From Keithomyces neogunnii (Eukaryota; Ascomycota; Sordariomycetes; Hypocreales; Clavicipitaceae), in contig JAIOWQ010000009.1 of NCBI GenBank assembly GCA_020975405.1, positions 1 to 64,000 on the forward strand: DNA of 64,000 nt, read 5' to 3'. Both the position numbers and the translations under genes were made by a program. The first letter of the stretch is position 1; each line of letters opens with the position of its first letter. Below, piece after piece: positions 55,295 through 64,000 of the stretch. Under the pieces are notes generated by a model, which saw only the letters and a program-made list of their open reading frames with translations, was not told the DNA's origin and ran no database searches.

Positions 55295-57883
55295 CTACTT
55301 CCCAGGCATCCCGTCCCCCGCCTGTGCCACAGTTTTGCGAGGCAAAACTTGCACTTTTCTGCTCAACAGTCTTCTCAGCTCGGGGGAAATGACCTTTTCT
55401 TGCGTCTGTGTTTCCTTGCCCTTGGGCGACGCTTGTGACGGCGACGACGAGTCTTGGTGTCTTGGCGCGGGAAAGTTTTGCTTCTTGTCAATTGCCTCCA
55501 CCAATCGCTGAAACTTGCGATACAGAGCCTCGGCCCTGATTAGCGTTGACTCGAGGTCCATGGTGTTGGACAGCTCATTCACTAGTAACAAATGTCAGCA
55601 AATGGGTGAACCCCCCCCGCGACTTCCAGTCAGTGGGTGCCGCATACCGTATTTGAGGACCTCGTCAAAGGCCTTGAGGTGCTCCATGATGACATCCCTG
55701 TGCTTCTCCAGAATGGCCAAGGCCACGAACAAATGAAACTCGGCGCTCAGGTAGTCTGTCCACAAGCCCTCCCACAGCCGCAGAATGTCGACCCAGGCAA
55801 ACTCCCTCTTGTACCACACCAGAATCATGCGGAAGAAGAAGAAGAAGTTGGTGCTGTCTGCCGACTGCAAATGGCTCCACAGCTTTGGGTCCATAAAGTT
55901 GACCAGGTGGTCCAGGGTGAGCAGTTGGCTGCGCATGCCCGACTGATCGCGCAAAAAGTTGCGCTCCATGCGCTGCATGAATTTCTGGAAGCCCCAGAAT
56001 GCAATGGCGTCGTCCTGGATGACGGCGTAGATGGGAGAGAGGAGGTCCGACATTCCCTGGACGTAGCCCAGGTCTTTGTTGTACTCGTTGTACGTGAGCA
56101 GCATTTCCTTCATCTGCTCCAGGTGCACGTTTGTGCCAACGTCGGCAAAGGGCGAGTTGGGGTCTGGGTGCGGCGCATCTTCGCCCTGGAAGATGGGGAC
56201 ATGTCGGTCTGTTCGGTGAACGTCCTTTTCTGCAAGAAAAGAGGTCAGCGGATGTGTGTGTCTCTCTGTGAGTGGTGTCGTGCCCACGTACCGATCCTGC
56301 CCCTTTGTTCCCGCCACCACTCTCCAGTCTCGCCCTGGCCGCCGTCGCCGTCAAGTCTCTCCCACCAAGAGTGCTTGAGGCGGTAGTATTGATCCCGCAG
56401 CGAGGCAATCTGTGCTTTTCGTTCGTCTGCGGTGCCATGCCACTCGTACACGCCCAACAGGAAGAGCCAGGCCTCCTTTCGAACGCCATCCTCGGCATCG
56501 AGGCCGCCGTGAAAGATTCGCTCCGCGACCTCATCCACCGTGACCGACAGGCGGCCGGTCTCGGCGTCGAAGAATGTGTCCCATTCGGCCATGCCAAGGG
56601 GCTTGCGCCTTTCTTCCAGCGACATGGAGCTTGCACCCTGCAGAAGCTCAAACTCGCCGACATCCGTGTCCTCCAGGTCGACGACATCCTTGACCGTCCA
56701 GATTCGCCCTCGTCGATCCCGCTCGCTCTGCTCGGCAATGCCCATGGCCCATCGCGCAAGGTAGATCCTGGCACTGTCAAACTCATCCTGGAGGGTCTGT
56801 ACCTCGGGGGTCTTCAGCAGCCTCTTCACCTGCGGAGGCAGGTTGTTGTTGTCCGCAAAATCCTGGGCTGCCCGTCTTGTAAATGTCGTCACCTTGCTCA
56901 GCTGGTTCATAATGTTCCAGCCGGTTTCCTTGACAAACTTGACAAACGGATCCATTTCTGCGTCACGGCCGCTCCCACCAGCCTTTGCGCTGGGCGTCGC
57001 CTTTTTCGAGGCGCCATCGGGCTTGGAGCCGAAGCCGTCCAGGTCCTCCTTGCTGGGCTCCACGAGATACACGTTGGGCTCAGCCCCTGATCGCTCAACC
57101 TTGACATATCTCTTGAGCCATCGCAGCACTTCGTCTGCGCCCCAAAACATCTGCCCAGACTCCCCAAAGGGGTCAAAATTGTCCCTGGCCAGCTTCTTCT
57201 TCTGTAACATGGTGCTCTGGCACTCATTGTCGTGGAAAAAGAGGGCAGGAAAGCTGTCGCCGGCTCTGGAGTTGATGATGATGGAGCCGTACCACCACCC
57301 CAGGCTTGGTGGACGTACAAGAAGAGAGTAGACGGCGCTGACGGGAATGGCGAAAGAATAGCCGCCCACGGAACCGCTGTGTGTCGTGACGGTGGGGGGC
57401 GGAGGGACGAGATACGACTGTTTTGGCGGCGAGTCGCCCTCGCAGAGATCAACCTTGACGTACATGCTGGCCGAGTCCCCAAGGGCCGATTCCGGCACCC
57501 ACGCCATGAGAAGATCGGACGAGCCGGGGGTCGAGGAATCGTGGGACGAAGAGGATGTTGGACGCCCAGAGGTTGGGGGTTTCTGCTCAAGCAGTGCAAT
57601 GTAGCCTGGTATATTGTCCTTTGCCGAAGGAGTTGGATGGACGTAGACCTAGCGCAAAAGGAATCAGCGTCTCTCGGCCTCGGAAACACGACCTGGCCAG
57701 GCGGACGGCACCACGTACCTTGCTCTTGGAGAACAACAGCTTCACGCCTCTCCCCGACTCGGCATGCAATACGGTGTTGTAGCCCCCCTCTTCATCGTCA
57801 CTCATGGCGTAGAAACTGGCCGAAGGGGATGTGGACAAGGCCGCCGAATCTTGGGTTCCAGGTACGGCCCGGGTCAAGGTCAT
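55295..57883 (-). CDS. gyp7: Gyp7-type Rab GTPase-activating protein (TBC domain)
   Basis: 796 residues in four exons (57719-57883, 56292-57648, 55648-56229, 55295-55581). The N-terminal region (KLLFSKSKVYVHPTPSAKDNI, then GWWYGSIIIN) is the PH-like domain of Gyp7. The TBC domain spans about 430-720. It has the arginine-finger motif EKDVHRTDR (Asp 510, Arg 513) and the glutamine finger YVQGM (Gln 565), so it should be an active GAP. In yeast Gyp7 turns off Ypt7/Rab7 on the vacuole and late endosome. The splice between exons 2 and 3 restores GRIEKDVHRTDR. A later Met (MSDDEEGGYN, 57805) is an alternative start. Confidence 0.93.
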
Positions 57884-58682
57884 GATCCCAGTACACGAAC
57901 CTTGGTGGAGGATCTCGGCAACTCTGGAGTCTGGACGTCGTCTGAGATGGGTCTCGACGGGTCGGGTTGGCGACTGGCAACGAGCATGGGCAGCTACAGC
58001 TGCGCTTTTAAGCCCTGATGGAGTTTGAACGTGTGCTCAAGGTAAGAGAAACAGTGTGAGCTTTGCAGTCTGCCTTGTGGTTCAATGATTTGAATGAATG
58101 AATGACGAATCGCAACCACGACAGGGGACATGGAACCCCGCCGCCAAAGGCGACTGTCCACGCGGTCCACCACTGAGGGGCAAACCATCTGTACCAGTAC
58201 CGAGTCGAACCACTTCCGATTGGCGCCTGCACCAGGTACCGGGTACGCCATTCATTCACTTTTCGAATGCGGCATGCAACTCGTCACGCCTGTGCGCCTG
58301 CGTACGTAGTGGCACACGCAATCAGGAATTTGGACTAACCGAGGCTGAATGGTAACGTCCCGGCGAATGCGAACATTGAAACCGACTCCGAAATTCAACT
58401 TTGTACAAGTTTTTGCAATGTCAGTTTCCCGTATCTAGGAACGACGCCTTGCCTCATCCTTCAAATATCTGTCGCATGTTGGCTGGTGGGTCCTTCGTTC
58501 ATCTCGTCATTCGCAGCTGACTGCCGCTGCATCGCCGAGATCAGCGGGCTGCGCCACTCACCAACATCCCATGTCGGTTATTCATGCTACTGTACAAAGC
58601 ACGCTCACATATCACAAGTACCCTCCTGTGGCGTGTAAGCAGGTCTATCTTATATAGGCCCATGCCTCGTCCGTCGCAACTG

Positions 58683-58715
<33 letters not shown>

Positions 58716-58733
58716 CTCCGAAACGCCCCTTGT
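57884..58733. other. Intergenic, 850 bases, with a GCA repeat
   Basis: This lies between the GYP7 start and the stop of the PAP2 gene. A GCA/CAG microsatellite of about eight units is at 58688-58711, probably in the PAP2 gene's 3' untranslated region. No gene is recognised. Confidence 0.5.
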
Positions 58734-60147
58734 CTAAACTTGATCCATCCAAATCTGAGACTGAAAGTCGCCTTCTACCGCAGTCTCGGGATCTGTGTAG
58801 TTGACGGGCTTGTGGATTCGAACCATCCACAAGAAATAGTCTTCAACAATGCACAGATTTAACAGTATCCCGTTGGCGTGCCATGCGATGCCGCATACCA
58901 TGGCTCCAGCAACCGCATCGAGCATGAAGTGATTTGCCGTGGCGACAATTGCCGTCAAAATAAGCGCAGGGTACGACATTCCCAGGGCAACAATTGAAAC
59001 TCGCTTCCACAATGTCCAACGAATGCCGGACAATGGGAGCGTGGCAACCGTTGACCCGATCAGCAGCGAGTATCCAAAGTGTAATGAGGGCATGGCGGCT
59101 AGCAAATGTCAGCCAACACACTCTCTACCCTCTGCCCGGGGGGGGGGGACGCCTGCACTCACCGTATTGATTGCAAAACCTGTTGGTTGTCCAGACGCTG
59201 CTCTCACCATCAGCGCCGTGGACCGTGTCTACGAACCCAAAGCTCTTAGCTTGGGCTGCATATTGCCCCTCGTACTCGGGGTCGCTCAGCAATCGCGGCG
59301 GCATGCAGGGCCACAGCGTGAAGATGACAAAGGCCAGCAAGTTGCACACAGCCATTGTTCGTCGTCGAGCCTCGTACAGCGCTGGCCCTGCAGCGACCCT
59401 GTCCGTCTCAACGCGGCCGGCCATCGCGCGACGCCTTCGAGTCGTTGTCAGGTAGTAGAGGGCAACAAGGAAGAATATCGTGCCCGGGATGTGGATGAAC
59501 GAGTACACTCGGTTGATCCAGTGCATCAGTGTCGGGTGCCGGAGAAACCACGTTTGAATAGGAACCTCGCAAAATATACGCAGCTGTTGCTCGAGATGAA
59601 TGACTTGAAGAGCGTGTCGGCGAGCCACGTTGACGGTGCCTTCAACAAGAGTCAGAGCGCTAAAGGCTCTTCCGAGCTGGTAGACCTGGGGGGTGGTTCA
59701 TTGCGAGGTCAGTTGAACCCAAGGCGCCAAGCAAACAAGATGGCCGCGCTGACTACATACCCAGTAAACAAGGGCCCAATACCATGCCTCTACGAGAAAG
59801 GGAAACTTGTGCAGCACGCGACTGAGGAGTCGGTCCTGGAAGACGAGCGTGTTGGGCGTAGTCACGATCCTTTTGAATCGAAATAGTTGGAGTTTGCGCT
59901 GGCGCAATGCGGGAACTTGCAACAGAGTCGAGCAGGACTGAGCCGCCCACCCGCTCTCTGTAGAGGCAAGGCTCTCCTGTGACGAGTTTCGATTTCCAAA
60001 CTCGTCGCTCCTCTTGAGCGTTCCGTCGATGGCCGCCCACGCAGAACGTCCTTTGCCGAAGCTGGGGTCTTTGTTTCTGTTGAACCAGGCACCCCCAAAC
60101 AGCAGCGTCACCACCACGAGGGGCTCGAGAAAGGCGCCGACAGCCAT
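58734..60147 (-). CDS. PAP2-superfamily integral membrane phosphatase/transferase
   Basis: 424 residues in three exons (59761-60147, 59163-59685, 58734-59098). About six membrane helices are visible, for example FSFIHIPGTIFFLVALYYL-like and RTMAVCNLLAFVIFTLW. The catalytic core NRFCNQYAAMPSLHFGYSLL, restored by the second splice, and the later ATANHFMLDAVAG, supply the two His and the Asp of the PAP2 phosphate-handling site. The family includes lipid phosphatases and the inositol phosphorylceramide synthase Aur1. This fungal PAP2 branch is uncharacterised, so the lipid substrate is unknown. I start at MAVGAFLEPLVVV because that is a membrane segment typical of the N-terminus; the frame stays open to 60333. 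Confidence 0.85.
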
Positions 60148-62014
60148 GGCCAAACAGCCTACACGGGCCAGGAGCTGGGATATCGAGTTGAGAAAAGATG
60201 TACTAGCACGCGTTACACGTGAGGAGGCGGGTTGGCCTTGGTTGGTGCTGCGTGTAAGAGGAAGGAGCGACGACTCGAGGTCTTCATCACCACAACCACT
60301 GACGGAAAAGGAACCCGACAAAACAAGCCGCAAGAAAACCGGAAATCAGACGATGCCGAGCAGACCAACCTTTTCTTTTGACTTTGGCAGCTCAGGGCGT
60401 CATGGCAGCAACCGTTCAATGACGGCGCTCTCCAAGTATCGCCCTGACAGTTTACTCCGTACTTTGGGGGGCCGCCGCACTTTGTCCGGCCCATGGCAGC
60501 AACTCCACCGCAATGTCCGTTCGACTGAAACCCGTTTCAAGGCGATAACACATGGATGATGGAAGCTGCGGAAAATGTCCCCCGCTGCCAAGACAAGTGG
60601 CGTATGCCATGGCGGTGCGCACCAGTGACTCCCATAGGCGGGCCAAATCCCAGAGGGTCTGAAGAGCCGCTAGCATCGAGCTCTATCGATCAAGTCGGAG
60701 GGCGGACGTTGGACGTGTCCGACGCGATGCTGCCAAAGCACCCATGCCATGGCCGCGTTGAATGGCAGAGTCCGCTTCCCGGTCAGAGTGAGCCAGAGCT
60801 TCTACAAAGTTATTCCCAGAGGACCATCCGAGGGTTAGACGCCAAGAGGCTAGAGCCAAGCCGAGCGTCTCGTCAATACGGCTGAAGAAAAGTGACAACC
60901 AGGTTGACACAAGGTTTTCAGCTTGATATTGCGGCAGACGCCTATTTGACCAACAGGGATCCACGCGCTCGGTATGTGGCTGTCCCAGTCTCACCCTTTC
61001 TCGCACGTTGCTGGAAATGCATAAAACGCCACAGCTTGATCCTGTCTGTACCCGGATATCGCCACTGCACGCACTTGGCCGCCGCCGGAGAGCCTTGCTT
61101 TGCGATTGCGATTGTTTAGGCATTGTAAAGGGAGTCATGGCGTCGACGTGAACAAGCAGGCGCACGAGGGCAAAGACAGCGTGGCAAGCAAGTAAGCAAG
61201 CACCCCGAGGCCAATACTGCGTTTCCCATGACAAACAAGCGTTGGCTCCGGCACATCCGCCAAGTCGGTCACGGCCCCAACAGATCAATTGCTGGCCACA
61301 AGTGAGTTTGCATACCGGACTCGTTACCATGAGGCTTTTTGTTGAAAAGAAAACAAGGCATGTTATGGACCATTTGCGGAACCGCCACGCCGAGCTTGCC
61401 CCAAGATGATCGGGTTTCAAACCATCTCTCCGTCACCGACCCTGGCAAACTTTCCACGGGCCCCCCAGCTTGTGAACCACTATGGGGAACTGTCGCGTGA
61501 CCAGGCTCATGGCTACTGGGGGCAGATGCTTGCTGGGCGCTGCCGCTTGACGCCACTCACGGGTTTTAACGTGCCAAGGTAGCATTATCCCCGCTTGCTG
61601 GGGCCAACAGTCACGTCACCACCGGGCGCTGGACCTGGGCGCATGGCAGGACGGCCATTTCGCGCTTCGGGCCCTTGATAGTCTCCGTTATACTGGCTCC
61701 CTTGGGAACTACATGCCATGCGTAGAGCGTTGCGGTTGAATTTGAACGCGCTGACAGAGTAATGTTTCGCGGGTTGCTTCGAGATTCACCAACAATATTG
61801 TCCTGTGTTTATTGAGTTCTGCAAAGTTGGCGGCGATGTAATATGGAAAGTGTCCCTCCTATTGAAAACGAAACATGGCCCCTGCAAGTTTGCCCAAAAA
61901 AATGACATTACCCATATCACATCTTCAACTTGCATTCCGGGGCTTCCGGAAGCATGTGGGATCCACGACTGGCGGACGAGCCTTGCCAGCGAGCCTGAAG
62001 AGGCTGTACAGCCC
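60148..62014. other. Intergenic stretch, 1.9 kb
   Basis: This lies between the PAP2 gene start and the 3' end of the BRCT gene, both on the minus strand. The longest frame (60683-61420, minus) has no family feature or plausible composition. The motif TACTCCGTAC is at 60453-60462. No RNA gene or transposon is seen. Confidence 0.5.
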
Positions 62015-64000
62015 TTACTGCATCTCGCCAGCTTCCACCATCCTCCCCAGGATCAAGCTCTGAATCATGAGCTCGTCCGTCAGTACACAGAGTCCCTGTC
62101 CAATTGGCTCCCCGCCCGACCTCCTCCTCTTCTTGCCCGCGGCCTGCGCCGCGGCCAACACGCCCGCTACGTCCCCGGTTGAAGAGTCGACATAGATCCA
62201 TTCATAGGGCGACCCGGCCTGTTCTGCCTGACGGACCGCCTCCCCGCCCTGCTGAGCACTGGCGACTCGAAATACGACCGACGGACCCATGGCGAGTGCC
62301 AGAAACAAGTACTGCTGCTTTGTCTCCCTTTTCGACTTCTTGTGGTCCATGACTACGAGGAGCCTTCTCCCCTGTAGCAGCTTGTCCCGCCCCTCCACGG
62401 TGTCGGGCAACTTGGCGTCCAAGGCGGAAAAGGGGAGCAGAGTGCGAGACCGGATAGCGTTTCCAAGAACCTGGGAGGCACCGGCACACAGTAAATAAGG
62501 TGCCCAGTCGACAATCTCGCCCCTCTTCAGGCATGCAACTGCCCACTGTGGCGCTAGACATGGCAGGCCAAGTGCCAGAGCCTGCATGTACTTGGCTTTT
62601 CGGGAGTGAGAATCCGCAATGACTGCTGCAAAGCTGTGGTCGAGCCCGCCCCCCGTCAGGCGCAGCTGCAGACGGCCGTCGTTTTGTCCTACCGACTGCT
62701 CAAAGAGCTCCTGGAACCCCTCGTGTAGAATCGTCCCGCCGGCCTGCGTGATTTTGGTCTCCAGCTTGGTCCGCTGTGCTTGGTTCCCGGAAAAGGACAG
62801 GGCAAACACCATTCCATCAAAGAGTCGACGAGTGCGCGAGGCCGACGCGAGACTTGCTCGAAATGACCGAATCGGCTTGGAGAGCGTGCCGCTGTCCAGG
62901 GCCGTGGCAGACGGTGAGCAGGGCTGTTCGTCTGTAGAATCCGAATCCATCCGCAGGGATCGTCGCGAAAGTCGCGTGGCCTTGGTCAGTGGCTGTGGGG
63001 ATTCAGACTTGACTGCCTTGTGTGGACGCCTCGGTGCGCGTCGCACGCCGTCGTCTCCCGGCGACGCCAGACTGGCTGATTCGGAACGACCCGACGCGTG
63101 CGAGTCCTGCGTCGCGGGCGTGGTCTTGGATGACGGTGTCGGTGTCCCTGACAGATTGGTCAAGCTGGACGATGTACCCAGAACGCGATCAACACGCATT
63201 GACCTGCGCGGCGTCCGGGTACTCTGTTCGCTTCTGCCAAGTCGAGCGCCCATTGGTATTGGTATAGGAGGTTCCGAGTATGAACTGGGAGGCGGTGCAT
63301 TTGGCTTGGCTGTGTCTTTTGAGCCCTTGACCCCCCCCGCCGTTTCCCGCGAGCATTCCATCGGCGCTTGTCCGACGTCCACTTCTTCCTCTTCTTCTTC
63401 TTCTTCGGCAGATGACACGACATCTAGCCGAAGCTGGGTTACGCGACCTCGTCCGCTGTAGCTGCGCCGTGATCGCCGGCGCGTTGGCGGTGGTGATGGA
63501 CTCCCCAAGTCCCCTGGACGCTGCTCGGTCCCGCCTCTTGGCAGCGCTGGCAGCTCGGGCTCAGATGCTGATGGCGCATCTCGTCGGTGGACAGCCGGCG
63601 AGGAGCGTACAGGGCTAGTGGCCGGAATCATCTCGTCGTCCATAAGCTCGCGAGCCGGTTCAGAGGGCCCCAGTCCCCCCCGGTGAGCCTTGGAAGATTC
63701 GGCCACGTCTCTGGGAGTGGCTACAGTGGATTCCAAAGACAGCCGTTCGGCGGACTGCGTCATGGGTTTCTGCGAGTCTCGCACAAGCGGCTGGCCTTGG
63801 CCATGGCTCGTTGCGGGCTCGGCGTCCGCATCCACCTTGTCCAATCTTGGTCGTTTTCTTGCGTGTTGCTGCTCATCCGACACCCTCGGCTGCGTGCGAA
63901 GGAAACTGACCTTGTCCATTTCCGCGGCAGCCTTGGCCTTTTGCCTTTCCACTCGCCTTTTCCGATCCAGTTCTTGGACTGTATTGTCCGAGTCACTGTC
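62015..64000 (-). CDS. Rad9/Crb2-type DNA damage checkpoint protein with BRCT domain, partial
   Basis: The last 661 residues of a gene whose 5' end lies beyond the window; the frame is open to base 64000. The visible N-terminal part is disordered and rich in Ser, Pro, Thr and charged residues with many SP, SQ and TQ sites, as in checkpoint adaptors. From about two thirds along, TRRLFDGMVFALSFSGN, then GGTILHEGF and YMQALALGLPCLAPQWAVACLKRGEIVDWAPYLL, is a BRCT domain. A second BRCT-like region follows (LQGRRLLVVM...YEWIYVDSSTGDV). In yeasts Rad9/Crb2 binds modified histones and recruits the effector kinase after DNA damage in the nucleus. Tandem BRCT at the C-terminus fits this family. Confidence 0.87.
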   Translation of the reverse strand, partial: DSDSDNTVQELDRKRRVERQKAKAAAEMDKVSFLRTQPRVSDEQQHARKRPRLDKVDADAEPATSHGQGQPLVRDSQKPMTQSAERLSLESTVATPRDVAESSKAHRGGLGPSEPARELMDDEMIPATSPVRSSPAVHRRDAPSASEPELPALPRGGTEQRPGDLGSPSPPPTRRRSRRSYSGRGRVTQLRLDVVSSAEEEEEEEEVDVGQAPMECSRETAGGVKGSKDTAKPNAPPPSSYSEPPIPIPMGARLGRSEQSTRTPRRSMRVDRVLGTSSSLTNLSGTPTPSSKTTPATQDSHASGRSESASLASPGDDGVRRAPRRPHKAVKSESPQPLTKATRLSRRSLRMDSDSTDEQPCSPSATALDSGTLSKPIRSFRASLASASRTRRLFDGMVFALSFSGNQAQRTKLETKITQAGGTILHEGFQELFEQSVGQNDGRLQLRLTGGGLDHSFAAVIADSHSRKAKYMQALALGLPCLAPQWAVACLKRGEIVDWAPYLLCAGASQVLGNAIRSRTLLPFSALDAKLPDTVEGRDKLLQGRRLLVVMDHKKSKRETKQQYLFLALAMGPSVVFRVASAQQGGEAVRQAEQAGSPYEWIYVDSSTGDVAGVLAAAQAAGKKRRRSGGEPIGQGLCVLTDELMIQSLILGRMVEAGEMQ

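Noticed and set aside
23971..57883. Possible functional cluster of membrane traffic genes (SEC22, TRS120, VPS55, MSO1-like, GYP7)
   Set aside because: They are spread over 34 kb, mixed with unrelated genes and in mixed orientation; all are conserved housekeeping genes, so co-location is probably chance.
58199..58215. Second B-box-like GGTTCGACTCGG
   Set aside because: Intergenic, but without a matching acceptor stem, anticodon arm or A-box at the right distance.
58811..58832. Perfect tRNA B-box-like GGTTCGAATCC on the minus strand
   Set aside because: It lies within coding sequence of the PAP2 gene (residues MVRIHK) and no cloverleaf or A-box can be drawn around it.
60683..61420. 245-residue open frame on the minus strand
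   Set aside because: Composition is Ser/Arg/Cys-heavy with no domain, no splice support and no family resemblance; it looks like chance.

Overview
The window reads as nuclear DNA of a filamentous ascomycete, most likely a sordariomycete and perhaps Hypocreales. Genes are dense, many carry 49-77 nt GT...AG introns, the coding set is typical of such fungi, and a transposon-derived island carries a very strong repeat-induced point mutation (RIP) signature. Genus and species cannot be told from the sequence alone.

Bases 1-7480 are an AT-rich, gene-free island. Its first 532 bases contain no CpA and no TpG. On the minus strand near 3.56-3.87 kb a mutated Ty3/gypsy reverse transcriptase is still readable. 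A spacer of ordinary composition (2129-2260) separates two RIP-degraded blocks. Beside the island lies a broken copy of a CCA-adding tRNA nucleotidyltransferase (8.2-9.4 kb).

From 10.9 to 33.2 kb are an ACS-family transporter, a tandem-domain GFA protein, a GT64 glycosyltransferase, a secreted GH3 beta-glucosidase, mitochondrial ribosomal protein bL34m, a zinc-finger protein ending in a CaaX box, SEC22, ELP5, an ASXH-domain protein, a DUF2264 protein and a sugar transporter. A 2.8 kb gene desert follows.

From 36 to 47.5 kb are a degenerate short-chain dehydrogenase, TRS120, the bifunctional aminodeoxychorismate synthase, VPS55 and MAK16. The stretch from 47.5 to 54.4 kb looks accessory: a low-complexity protein with a duplicated tryptophan motif, a 30-bp perfect inverted repeat, other hairpins and an FHA-kinase. 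The window closes with an Mso1-type Sec1-binding protein, a GYP7 Rab-GAP, a PAP2-family membrane protein and the 3' part of a Rad9/Crb2-type BRCT checkpoint gene that runs off the right edge.

The genes do not form one pathway. Several act in membrane traffic (SEC22, TRS120, VPS55, MSO1, GYP7), but they are interspersed with unrelated housekeeping genes. I see no clear biosynthetic cluster. Exon joins below were made by eye from splice-site consensus, reading-frame closure and family resemblance; every listed multi-exon CDS sums to a multiple of three.
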